Below are positions 26,289 to 34,367 of a stretch of DNA of 64,000 nucleotides, one piece after another. Below the pieces are notes generated by a model. That model ran no database searches, was not told the DNA's origin, and saw only the letters and a list, made by a program, of their open reading frames with translations. The position numbers and the translations under genes are program-made. Source of the DNA: an uncultured Prevotella sp. (GTDB lineage Bacteria; Bacteroidota; Bacteroidia; Bacteroidales; Bacteroidaceae); contig CABUHE010000001.1 of NCBI GenBank assembly GCA_902491375.1, positions 62,001 through 126,000 of the forward strand, read 5' to 3'. The first letter of the stretch is position 1, and each line of letters starts with the position of its first letter.

Positions 26289-26357
26289 CCTCCGTACTCT
26301 TGCATACTGAATGAAGGTAATGCAAGTAATGACAATGCAAGAGACGGAGGCTTTATA
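26289..26357 (+). terminator. Long hairpin after the susD-like gene
   Basis: A stem of about 17 bp (CCTCCG..CTCTTGCAT at 26289-26305 with ATGCAAGAG..CGGAGG at 26334-26350, one or two mismatches) with a 28-base loop, followed only by CTTTATAT. The weak T-tract suggests a partial terminator or an mRNA-stabilising hairpin between susD and the next gene of the PUL. Confidence 0.65.
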
Positions 26358-26392
26358 TCTATCAAACAAGTATTAACCAATAAAAAAACAAA

Positions 26393-27790
26393 ATGATTAT
26401 GAAAAAATTTTTCTTCATTGCTGCGATGTTTGCAGCTTCTGTTGCCGGAGTCAACGCCGACACAAAGATGGTCATCCCCTCTGTTGATGAGGCTAAGGCC
26501 AACGGCTGGGAAGCACTTTGGGGTGATTACAAGTATGGCTATATAATGCCGGAGAATTATGTCTTTGTAGATAATGAAGAGATGACTCTTCAGTTAAACA
26601 AGGCTGCTAATGTAGGTGTTACAACTTTGGTTGATGGTTATCCTCTGAATCTCCAGATGGGCTCATCTGTTCCACGTGAGAGCAATGCCGGTGTTTACGC
26701 ACTCGACGCAATCTATGCAGGAATGAAACAGTCCTACGCTGTGCTTACTCTTACTCCAAAGATGAACGGTAAGATTTCTTACACTTATTGCCGTGGTAAG
26801 AACAACAACACCACAATGTACGTTTGGGATACTTCTGCCGGCGACGGTGTAGGCGCATACGTTTCAGCCAACAGCACATTCTTTGATGAAGTTGACGATG
26901 CTGGTCTTGATCCTATTGCACACACAGTTACCGTCAATGTAAGAAAAGACCATGTATATTGGATTTTCGGTGCGGAGACAGGCGCTAATACGGACTTCTA
27001 CGATCTGACTTTTGTTCCTTATACAAGTGAGAATTATATCACTAAGGCAACAGGAACAACAGAGATGGTCATTCCTTCTGTTGATGAGGCTAAGGCCAAC
27101 GGCTGGGAAGCACTTTGGGGTGATTACAAGTATGGCTATATAATGCCGGAGAATTATGTCTTTGTAGATAATGAAGAGATGACTCTTCAGTTAAACAAGG
27201 CTGCTAATGTAGGTGTTACAACTTTGGTTGATGGTTATCCTCTGAATCTCCAGATGGGCTCATCTGTTCCACGTGAGAGCAATGCCGGTGTTTACGCACT
27301 CGACGCAATCTATGCAGGAATGAAACAGTCCTACGCTGTGCTTACTCTTACTCCAAAGATGAACGGTAAGATTTCTTACACTTATTGCCGTGGTAAGAAC
27401 AACAACACCACAATGTACGTTTGGGATACTTCTGCCGGCGACGGTGTAGGCGCATACGTTTCAGCCAACAGTACATTCTTTGATGAAGTTGACGATGCAG
27501 GCCTTGCCCCGATGCCTCACACAGTTACAGTCAATGTAAGAAAAGGCCACGTATATTGGATTTTCGGAGCGGAGACAGGTGCAAACACAGACTTCTATTC
27601 ACTCGCATTCACAGCTTATGCTGACGCTGGTTACAACACTACTGGCATCGAGGACATCGTTACAAGTACAGTAGCAGCTCCTGCTGACGGCAAGATTTAC
27701 ACTATCGACGGCCGTTATGTAGGCAAAGACAAGAAAGCTCTTGTTAAGGGTCTGTACATTATGGACGGAAAGAAATTTGTTGTTAAATAG
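26393..27790 (+). CDS. Secreted protein with two near-identical 199-residue repeats
   Basis: A 465-residue exported protein of unknown function (signal peptide ends near VNADT; a second ATG at 26399 is an equal start). The mature part is two tandem copies of one domain starting MVIPSVDEAKANGWEALWGD, one near residue 26 and one near 225. They are almost identical through ANSTFFDEVDDAGL and then diverge slightly, including the YWIFGAETGANTDFY block. The domain looks beta-rich and may bind carbohydrate, an inference from its place between SusD and the pectin enzyme. The C-terminus (IYTIDGRYVG...KGLYIMDGKKFVVK) resembles the short type IX secretion-like sorting tails common in Prevotella, so surface or extracellular delivery is possible. 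Confidence 0.8.
   Translation: MIMKKFFFIAAMFAASVAGVNADTKMVIPSVDEAKANGWEALWGDYKYGYIMPENYVFVDNEEMTLQLNKAANVGVTTLVDGYPLNLQMGSSVPRESNAGVYALDAIYAGMKQSYAVLTLTPKMNGKISYTYCRGKNNNTTMYVWDTSAGDGVGAYVSANSTFFDEVDDAGLDPIAHTVTVNVRKDHVYWIFGAETGANTDFYDLTFVPYTSENYITKATGTTEMVIPSVDEAKANGWEALWGDYKYGYIMPENYVFVDNEEMTLQLNKAANVGVTTLVDGYPLNLQMGSSVPRESNAGVYALDAIYAGMKQSYAVLTLTPKMNGKISYTYCRGKNNNTTMYVWDTSAGDGVGAYVSANSTFFDEVDDAGLAPMPHTVTVNVRKGHVYWIFGAETGANTDFYSLAFTAYADAGYNTTGIEDIVTSTVAAPADGKIYTIDGRYVGKDKKALVKGLYIMDGKKFVVK
26468..27630 (+). repeat. 597-base tandem duplication inside a gene
   Basis: The copy starting at 26468 is repeated in frame at 27065, an offset of 597 bases or 199 codons. From about 26483 to 26890 the copies look identical at the DNA level apart from single positions, including silent sites. 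The last third of each copy has diverged at synonymous and some non-synonymous sites. Confidence 0.9.
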
Positions 27791-27808
27791 TTAAAATCAT
27801 CATTACAT

Positions 27809-27866
27809 TGAAGAGTGATTAATCTGTACTTGAAAAAGGCGGATTATTTCGCTCTTCATTTTTTTA
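27809..27866 (+). terminator. Intrinsic terminator
   Basis: TGAAGAG (27809-27815) pairs with CTCTTCA (27852-27858), with TTAATC/GGATTA pairing inside, followed by a run of seven T. It ends the transcript of the duplicated-domain gene. The region to 27998 shows no clear TAnnTTTG box for the next gene. Confidence 0.8.
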
Positions 27867-27998
27867 TTCAGTTTTTAACCAACTCTTGATTGAATCGTTG
27901 CAGAGCCGTTATTAATATGATTGAATACTCATCTTAAGCGGCAGGTACGGTAAAGGTCTTTTCTTTTAGTTTCAAGAGACAGTAAATTTATTGTTACT

Positions 27999-30900
27999 AT
28001 GAATCTTATTCATAAATCGGTGTTGCTGCCATTGTCATTTTTGTCATTCTGTACCTTTTCAAGTGTCAAGGCAGCTGATAACTTCGACCCGGACTGTGTG
28101 GTTGAAGAATGGAGCAACTCGTCAGCTTATCCTAAGGTTATCGACATAAATTTCAGTGATGAGATGTGGCCCGGCAAGACATGGCAGGGCAAGACGGGCA
28201 TAGACTGTCCTGAGATGACAGCCGACGACAACGGCGGATACGTCAATGCGGTAATCGATGTGCCTGCAAACGGCGGTACGGATGTTACTTATCCCGTTAT
28301 GTTCCATCACTGCACATTCGCCAACAAGGAATCCTACAATGGGCTGGCAGGAGTTACCTCAGCCTTTGCCCGTCAGTATTATGAGGGCCAGGGCACAACA
28401 GGTGCAGGCACTGACTATCCCAACGACTGGACAGTTGCCGGCCACACAAAATATCTTGAAGACAACATCCGCTACAACGATGCCGGAGTGCCGGTTTACG
28501 GTGAGGCCGGCTTCGTGCAGTTGTGCCGTAACAAGTTCTTTGAGCGCGACCCTGAAACAAATGTCCCTGTGTCAGCTCACGGATGGGTTGAGATTGACCA
28601 CATCCCTTATGTTGAGCGTGTTCAGTGGTCGTGGTCGTCTACATCGTGGGGCCGTGGCATAATAGCAGAGGTCAAGATAGGCGACGGCGAGTGGCAAGAG
28701 CTTGTTTCAATGCCGTCCGACCGCCACAAGGAAGGCTATACCTCGTTCAGTGATCAGGGCTATTTTATGGAGAACGTAATCGACGCAAGCGATGTGTCAA
28801 TCCGTTGGAGAGTATATGAAGGCATCGGCGGTGCGTTAATCCAGTGCCAGACTACACGCCTTCACAAAGTGCAGATTTTCGGCTCTGAGATTACTGCTGA
28901 GCAGGCACAGTTTGCTAAGGACAATCCTGTAAGCGACGTTGGCGAGCTTTCTGACCTCGGCGAGTTTGGCGAAGTTACTGACGACGGCGCTCCTGATGCC
29001 GACGCTCCGATAGAGCTTAAAGTCGTGGCTCAGGACGGCACGGGCGACTATACACGCATACAGGACGCTATCGACGCAGTGAGTGAGGGCGCACGCGGAA
29101 TAATTTACATCCGCCCGGGTGAGTACGATGAGAACATCTATGCAGGCCGCAAGAACTCGCACAACAAGTTTATCAGTCTTATCGGTGAGGACAAAGCCAC
29201 TACGATACTTACTTCTGACGTGTCGCGCGGTGCCGGCAACGAGTCAAACTCTTACAACGACTGCGCCGCGCTCAATGTATATACCGACCGCTTCTATGCA
29301 GAGAATCTCACCATACGCAACACCAGCGGCAACGTAGGTCAGGCTGAGGCACTCTATACAGCCGGCGATGCACATCTGTTCAACAACTGTCTGTTGTCAG
29401 GTTTCCAGGATACCTACAAGGCAAACACAGGCGCGCGCGGTTACTTTACGGATTGTACTATCGAGGGAGCGACCGACTTTATCTATGACGGCGGTCTTGA
29501 ATGGTTTGACAACTGCGAAATCCGCTGCCTGCCCGGAGGTCAGTATGTTACGGCAGCAGCCGAGGCCGGACTGTCGATGACTGATGTCCTTTATCCCGAA
29601 CTGAGTGTAAGTCCGTTCTATGCCGGACTGTTCTTCAACCGCTGCAACGTAACCGCTGCCGACGGTGTGGCTGACGGCACATATTACCTCGGCCGTCCGT
29701 GGGGAGAAAACTGCGGTACAATGTTCATGAACTGTACGCTCGGCAGCCATATACGTCCCGAAGGCTGGGCCGACTGGGACGGCCGTGGCAGCTTGGCTTC
29801 ATACTATGAGTACAGGAATGTTGACACTGCCGGCAATCTCGTCGATACAAGCCGTCGTGCCGGTTTCTCTCATCAGGCTACCGATGCTGAGGTCGAGGCT
29901 TATATGTCGGCCGACTTCCTGTTCAGCAAGGCGTCAGATGTTCCCTTTGATTATGCCCGCATACTTCGCGGAGCATCCACTCCTTCAGGCTTCACTATGA
30001 CCGACAACGGCTTCACATGGAATGCCGATGTCATGGCTGCCGGATATCTTATCTATAAGGACGGACAGTTTGTCGACTTCGTTTCAGAGCCGTCTTATAC
30101 AGTAGAGCCGGGCGATGCTGCGGTCTATACGGTGCGTGCAGTGTCGCGCCACGGCGTTATGTCTAACGCCGTAATTGCCCGCGAGAATCCGCCTGCGTTC
30201 CCTACGGCTGAAGGCTTCGGCAAGTACACCACAGGTGGACGCGGCGGTCAGGTGGTTACGGTAACCTCTCTTGTCGACAATAATGATGAAGGTTCGCTGC
30301 GCTGGGCATTCCAGCAGTATCCCGGCGAACCGCTTACGATTGTCTTCGCGGTAAACGGCGAGATAAATCTTGTAAATGTTCTTGACATCAACCGTGCCGA
30401 CTGGACTCTGGCAGGACAGACAGCTCCCGGCGACGGAATAAGCATCGTGGGCAACAAGGTGAACTTCGGCGGTTCGCAGAACTTCATCGTCCGCAACGTT
30501 CGCTTCCGCTCCGGCGACGGCAAGCAGGATCAGGCCTGCGGCACTGAGAACTGCGCAAACTACATCTTCGACCACTGTGTGTTCGGATGGTCGGTCGAGG
30601 AGTGCATGAACACGGCAGACAGCCATTTCCTTACAGTGCAGTACAGCATCGTGCATGAAGGTCTTTATCAGGCCGGACACGATAAGGGCAACCGTGGCTA
30701 CGGCGCTCAGTGGGGCGGCTCACCGGTTACTTACCACCACAATCTGCTGGCAGGCAACGATTCGCGCAGTCCCCGTTTCAATGGAGCCAGAGGTGAAGAT
30801 TATGTCGTGTTTATGGAATATGTAAACAACGTGAACTTCAACTGGGGACGTACAAATTCTGTGTACGGCGGCGAGAATACGGCCGATATAACTGAATATA

Positions 30901-31844
30901 ACGGACTTAACTCGGTTCATGAGTGCAATTTCATGAACAATTATTATAAGCCCGGCCCTCAATCTCCCGATAATTCGCTTTTCTTCATGTCAAGTTATGC
31001 GCGCGACGGAGCGACATCGTGGGCTCCGTCTAAATGGTTTGTCAGCGGAAACGTTATGGAAGGACACGACGCAGCCACTGCCGACAACTGGACAGCCGTA
31101 GGCGTTGAGCACTACAAACTTTCTGACATTCGCGTTGACGAGCGCATTGTAACCCAAACACCATACTATCAGTATAACGCCGTACTTGGCAACGTGGGTG
31201 AGTATGACCCTGCCCGCTACATGCTGACCGACATCCAGACGGCCGAGGATGCATACAACACTGTGCTTGAAAAGGCCGGAACCGTAAACCGCGACGTTAT
31301 AGAGCAGCGTATTATAAACGATGTCAGGACAGGTGAACCGAAATATACCGGCTCGCTGGCACACAAGAAAGGCATTATCGACTCTGTCAATGATGCCGAA
31401 GGCTTCGGCCTTGACCACGGCAACGCTGCCGCTCCTGCCGATACCGACGGCGACGGAATGCCTGACGAATGGGAGAAAGCCCACGGCCTGGATGCAGCCG
31501 ACGCATCTGACCGAAACCTGCTCAACCGCGACGGATATACAGCCCTTGAGGTATATCTCAACAGTCTTATGGGCGAGGTTCTTGACGATGATTTCACCAC
31601 AGGAATATCAGCCGTGCCTACAGTTGCGTCGTCTATGAGCTACGATGCGGCTACTCATACTCTCAATGTCAGTGCCGACGCTCTTGGAGCTACGCTCACC
31701 GTCTATACCACTGGCGGCAGTCTGCTCTCTGCGCAGACCGTGCGCTCAACCGGCGTCAGCCTTAACGGTCTGCCGTCAGGCGTGCTTCTGCTCCGCCTTA
31801 GCGGCAACGGTGTCAGTCCGCGACTGATTAAGGTTGCCAACTGA
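27999..31844 (+). CDS. Pectinesterase (CE8) and pectate lyase (PL1) fusion protein
   Basis: A 1281-residue secreted enzyme (signal peptide to about residue 26). Residues 27-335 are a beta-rich region I do not recognise. A CE8 pectin methylesterase follows at about 340-645: VVAQDGTGDYTRIQDAIDA, GQAEALY, GFQDTYKA and TDFIYDG (the two catalytic aspartates) and YLGRPWGE. A fibronectin-III-like linker lies at about 650-730. A PL1 pectate lyase parallel beta-helix spans about 731-1130 (SLRWAFQQ, WTLAGQTAPGDG, VRNVRFRSGD, DHCVFGWSVEE, HHNLLAGNDSRSPRFNG). A calcium-type repeat DTDGDGMPDEWEK sits near 1148, and the last 80 residues resemble a sorting tail. One chain can thus demethylate and cleave homogalacturonan. 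It ends the PUL. Confidence 0.92.
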   Translation: MNLIHKSVLLPLSFLSFCTFSSVKAADNFDPDCVVEEWSNSSAYPKVIDINFSDEMWPGKTWQGKTGIDCPEMTADDNGGYVNAVIDVPANGGTDVTYPVMFHHCTFANKESYNGLAGVTSAFARQYYEGQGTTGAGTDYPNDWTVAGHTKYLEDNIRYNDAGVPVYGEAGFVQLCRNKFFERDPETNVPVSAHGWVEIDHIPYVERVQWSWSSTSWGRGIIAEVKIGDGEWQELVSMPSDRHKEGYTSFSDQGYFMENVIDASDVSIRWRVYEGIGGALIQCQTTRLHKVQIFGSEITAEQAQFAKDNPVSDVGELSDLGEFGEVTDDGAPDADAPIELKVVAQDGTGDYTRIQDAIDAVSEGARGIIYIRPGEYDENIYAGRKNSHNKFISLIGEDKATTILTSDVSRGAGNESNSYNDCAALNVYTDRFYAENLTIRNTSGNVGQAEALYTAGDAHLFNNCLLSGFQDTYKANTGARGYFTDCTIEGATDFIYDGGLEWFDNCEIRCLPGGQYVTAAAEAGLSMTDVLYPELSVSPFYAGLFFNRCNVTAADGVADGTYYLGRPWGENCGTMFMNCTLGSHIRPEGWADWDGRGSLASYYEYRNVDTAGNLVDTSRRAGFSHQATDAEVEAYMSADFLFSKASDVPFDYARILRGASTPSGFTMTDNGFTWNADVMAAGYLIYKDGQFVDFVSEPSYTVEPGDAAVYTVRAVSRHGVMSNAVIARENPPAFPTAEGFGKYTTGGRGGQVVTVTSLVDNNDEGSLRWAFQQYPGEPLTIVFAVNGEINLVNVLDINRADWTLAGQTAPGDGISIVGNKVNFGGSQNFIVRNVRFRSGDGKQDQACGTENCANYIFDHCVFGWSVEECMNTADSHFLTVQYSIVHEGLYQAGHDKGNRGYGAQWGGSPVTYHHNLLAGNDSRSPRFNGARGEDYVVFMEYVNNVNFNWGRTNSVYGGENTADITEYNGLNSVHECNFMNNYYKPGPQSPDNSLFFMSSYARDGATSWAPSKWFVSGNVMEGHDAATADNWTAVGVEHYKLSDIRVDERIVTQTPYYQYNAVLGNVGEYDPARYMLTDIQTAEDAYNTVLEKAGTVNRDVIEQRIINDVRTGEPKYTGSLAHKKGIIDSVNDAEGFGLDHGNAAAPADTDGDGMPDEWEKAHGLDAADASDRNLLNRDGYTALEVYLNSLMGEVLDDDFTTGISAVPTVASSMSYDAATHTLNVSADALGATLTVYTTGGSLLSAQTVRSTGVSLNGLPSGVLLLRLSGNGVSPRLIKVAN

Positions 31845-31866
31845 TTGTTTTTCTGAATACTTTATG

Positions 31867-31912
31867 CGCCTGCAACAGTATGCTTATGTATGTCTGTTGC
31901 AGGCGTTTTTTA
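31867..31912 (+). terminator. Intrinsic terminator of the pectin-type PUL
   Basis: A 12-bp perfect stem CGCCTGCAACAG (31867-31878) / CTGTTGCAGGCG (31894-31905) followed by a run of T. It lies 22 bases after the stop of the CE8-PL1 gene. 31913-32012 shows no further feature. Confidence 0.93.
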
Positions 31913-32012
31913 TGTTTTTTATACGTTTCTGTATGTCTACTTTCATATGATTGGAAAATGTATCGCCCGGCTTTTGTAATTTATTGATAATCAGACTGAT
32001 ATGAGCACTGAT

Positions 32013-32100
32013 GCAAAAGATGCCCTTTTGCGGCGTGAAAGAGTGTCTTTCAGCGTGTGAAAGGGCACGTATTGCAATGTAAAACGCCATGTTTTGGCAG
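32013..32100. repeat. 22-base palindromic repeat array C (4 units)
   Basis: Unit cores at 32025, 32047, 32069 and 32091, exactly 22 bases apart; the last two are degenerate (GTATTGC, GTTTTGG in place of CTTTTGC). Unit 1 right arm (TGCCCTTTTGC) is complementary to unit 3 left arm (TGAAAGGGCAC), enclosing the unit 2 hairpin. It lies between the PUL terminator and the rimP promoter. Confidence 0.8.
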
Positions 32101-32177
32101 GACGTAAGCTGTGAGTGTGTCAGTGTACCATGTTTTTTTACTTTTTTATTACATTTTACGTAAAAAACAGAAAAATA

Positions 32178-32209
32178 TTTGTAAGTATGCGATTTTATTG
32201 CTACTTTTG
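32178..32209 (+). promoter_or_regulatory. Promoter of rimP-nusA-infB
   Basis: TTTG (32178-32181), 20 bases, TACTTTTG (32202-32209): a full-consensus promoter. Transcription should start near 32216, only a few bases before the leader hairpin. Confidence 0.85.
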
Positions 32210-32222
32210 CAGCGTTCAGTGG

Positions 32223-32260
32223 AATGAGGGGCCTTACGGAAGGCTCCTCATTTTATTTTA
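32223..32260 (+). terminator. Terminator-like hairpin in the rimP leader (possible attenuator)
   Basis: A 13-bp stem (32223-32235 with 32240-32252, one G-T pair) closed by the tetraloop ACGG and followed by TTATTTTAATT. It has the form of an intrinsic terminator but lies between the rimP promoter and the rimP ATG (32272), so it would stop transcription right after initiation unless read through. NusA and IF2 are made from this transcript, so feedback is conceivable (inference). Confidence 0.75.
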
Positions 32261-32271
32261 ATTACCCGTTT

Positions 32272-32739
32272 ATGATAGACAAAAACGTAGTTAGAAGTTT
32301 AGTTGAAGATTGGCTGAAAGACAAGGAGTATTTTTTGGTAGACGTTGAAATCAGCCCGGACGACAAGATTGTAGTTGAGATTGACCACGCTGACGGCGTA
32401 TGGATTGAGGACTGTGTACAGCTGAGCCGCTACATAGAGGATCACCTCAGCCGTGACGAGGAGGACTATGAGCTTGAAGTAGGCAGCGCCGGTCTCGGCC
32501 AGCCGTTCAAGGTAGCCCAGCAGTACGTTAATTATGTCGGCAAGGAGGTCGAAGTGCTCGACGCAGCGGGCAAGAAGTACCGCGGAGTGCTCAAGTCGGT
32601 AGATGGGCGCGACTTCATCGTAACCGTGAAAGAGAAGATTAAGAAGGAAGGCGCGAAGCGTCCTACGCTCGAAGACGTTGACAAGACGTTCAACATGGAC
32701 GAGGTAAAATACACTAAATATCTTATCAGCTTCAAATAA
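32272..32739 (+). CDS. rimP: Ribosome maturation factor RimP
   Basis: A 155-residue cytoplasmic factor needed for 30S subunit assembly. I start at the ATG at 32272 (MIDKNVVRSLVEDWL), because the 16 codons upstream in the same frame are the leader hairpin. The N-terminal domain contains VDVEISPDDKIVVEIDHADGVWIEDCVQLSRYIE and the family's ELEVGSAGLGQPFK (usually EVSSPGLDRPL). The C-terminal SH3-like part is GKEVEVLDAAGKKYRGVL. It heads the conserved rimP-nusA-infB operon. Confidence 0.93.
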   Translation: MIDKNVVRSLVEDWLKDKEYFLVDVEISPDDKIVVEIDHADGVWIEDCVQLSRYIEDHLSRDEEDYELEVGSAGLGQPFKVAQQYVNYVGKEVEVLDAAGKKYRGVLKSVDGRDFIVTVKEKIKKEGAKRPTLEDVDKTFNMDEVKYTKYLISFK

Positions 32740-32921
32740 TATCAGCCGGGCGCAGTTCCCGGATAATATATAACATTGACGGTAAAGGCATTTTCAGGTC
32801 TGCTGTTACAGACTTATGCCGGTTCGGGTCAGTATATATGTCTGCCCGAATGGAGTGTGCCGGTAGCATGACGGCCGTCATCGAAGCTCAACACTTGATA
32901 AATAAAAAACAAAAATATATT

Positions 32922-34184
32922 ATGGCAGTTAAGAAAAGTGGTGAAGAAACCGTGAGCATGGTTGACACCTTTAAAGAGTTCAAGGATACTAAGAACATCG
33001 ACCGCACCACGCTTATGAGCGTGCTGGAAGAGAGTTTCCGCAATGTCATAGCAAAGATTTTCGGCAGCGACGAGAATTTCGACGTTATCGTAAACCCTGA
33101 CAAGGGCGACTTCGAGATTTACCGCAACCGTATTGTCGTGGCCGACGGCGAGGTGAAAGACGAGAACAAGGAGATTTCACTTACTGATGCCCTCAAGATT
33201 GAGCCTGACTATGAGGTAGGCGAGGAAGTCAGCGAGAAGGTAGACTTCAGCAAGTTCGGACGCCGCGCCATACTTAATCTGCGCCAGACTCTTGCGTCAA
33301 AGATTCTTGAGCTTGAGCACGACAGCCTGTACAACAAGTACAAGGACCGCGTAGGCCAGGTGATCAGCGCCGAGGTATATCAGGTGTGGAAGCGCGAGGT
33401 TTTGCTCGTAGACGACGAGAACAACGAGCTTATCCTGCCTAAGAGTGAGCAGATTCCTCACGACGTTTACCGCAAGGGTGAGACTGTACGTGCCGTCATC
33501 AAGGAGGTAAACAACGACAACAACAACCCGAAGATAATTCTCTCACGTACAAGCAATATGTTCCTTGAGCGTCTGCTTGAGGCTGAGGTGCCTGAGATTG
33601 CTGACGGACTTATCACCATTCGCCGCATCGCCCGCATGCCGGGTGAGAGGGCAAAGATTGCCGTAGAGAGCTATGATGACCGCATAGACCCGGTCGGAGC
33701 CTGCGTCGGCGTTAAGGGAAGCCGCGTTCACGGCATCGTGCGTGAGCTTTGCAACGAGAATATCGACGTGGTAAACTATACCTCAAACATCAAGCTCTTC
33801 ATCCAGCGTGCGCTCAGTCCGGCTAAGATTTCGAGCATTAATGTTGATGAGGAGAACAAGAAGGCAGAGGTATATCTCCGCCCAGAGGAAGTTTCTCTGG
33901 CTATTGGCCGTGGTGGTATGAACATCAAGCTGGCCAGTATGCTGACTGAATACACCATCGACGTATTCCGCGAACTTGATGAGAGCGAGGTTGACGAGGA
34001 CATTTACCTCGACGAATTCTCTGATGAGATTGACCAGTGGATTATCGACGCCATCAAAGGTATCGGTCTTGACACAGCCAAGGCAGTGCTCAACGCTCCG
34101 CGCGAGATGCTCGTTGAGAAGGCTGACCTCGAGGAAGAGACAGTTGACAACGTGCTGAAAGTACTGAGGGCAGAGTTTGAGTAA
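32922..34184 (+). CDS. nusA: Transcription termination/antitermination factor NusA
   Basis: A 420-residue RNA-polymerase-binding protein. I use the ATG at 32922 (MAVKKSGEE); the frame is open 28 codons further upstream, but that part does not resemble NusA. The N-terminal RNAP-binding domain (about 1-130) is followed by an S1 domain (VGQVISAEVYQVWKREVLLV), then KH1 and KH2 with RIARMPGERAKIAVES, DPVGACVGVKGSRVHGIVREL and AIGRGGMNIKLA. The C-terminus has an acidic region with one helix-hairpin-helix-like repeat (GIGLDTAKAVL). It is shorter than E. coli NusA by about 70 residues. Its TAA stop is the first base triplet of the inserted repeat that follows. Confidence 0.95.
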   Translation: MAVKKSGEETVSMVDTFKEFKDTKNIDRTTLMSVLEESFRNVIAKIFGSDENFDVIVNPDKGDFEIYRNRIVVADGEVKDENKEISLTDALKIEPDYEVGEEVSEKVDFSKFGRRAILNLRQTLASKILELEHDSLYNKYKDRVGQVISAEVYQVWKREVLLVDDENNELILPKSEQIPHDVYRKGETVRAVIKEVNNDNNNPKIILSRTSNMFLERLLEAEVPEIADGLITIRRIARMPGERAKIAVESYDDRIDPVGACVGVKGSRVHGIVRELCNENIDVVNYTSNIKLFIQRALSPAKISSINVDEENKKAEVYLRPEEVSLAIGRGGMNIKLASMLTEYTIDVFRELDESEVDEDIYLDEFSDEIDQWIIDAIKGIGLDTAKAVLNAPREMLVEKADLEEETVDNVLKVLRAEFE

Positions 34185-34356
34185 TTCATAATTCATAATT
34201 AGTAATTCATAATCGGCTGCGCTGTGAGCAAGGCGCAGGCCGGTTATGGATTATGACCTGGAACTCGGTCGAGCCGAAAACCGTGAATTATGAATTGTGA
34301 AAAGACACTCGGTCGAGCTGATGTGATTTATGAATTATGGATTATGAATTATGTAT
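34182..34356. mobile_element. Small inverted-repeat element between nusA and infB (MITE-like)
   Basis: The left end is built of TAATTCATAATTCATAATT and TAATTCATAATC; the right end of ATTTATGAATTATGG and ATTATGAATTATG, the inverse complement, so the ends can pair over about 30 bases. Inside are two copies of ACTCGGTCGAGC (near 34264 and 34309) and a GC-rich hairpin-like part (GGCTGCGC...GCGCAGGCC). No coding frame. It separates two genes that are usually closely spaced, and the nusA stop codon TAA coincides with its first bases. Confidence 0.6.
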
Positions 34357-34367
34357 TAAAGTAGAGT

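Noticed and set aside
26393..27790. The duplicated-domain gene as two genes or a frameshifted gene
   Set aside because: The frame is continuous across both copies, and the second copy has no signal peptide or ribosome site.
32224..32271. Upstream extension of rimP
   Set aside because: The extra codons are the terminator-like leader hairpin; RimP similarity begins at the ATG at 32272.
32838..32921. Upstream extension of nusA
   Set aside because: The added 28 residues do not resemble NusA, whose usual start matches the ATG at 32922.
34182..34356. The nusA-infB spacer as a tRNA or riboswitch
   Set aside because: No cloverleaf or known aptamer pattern; it is built from ATTCATAATT-type inverted repeats.
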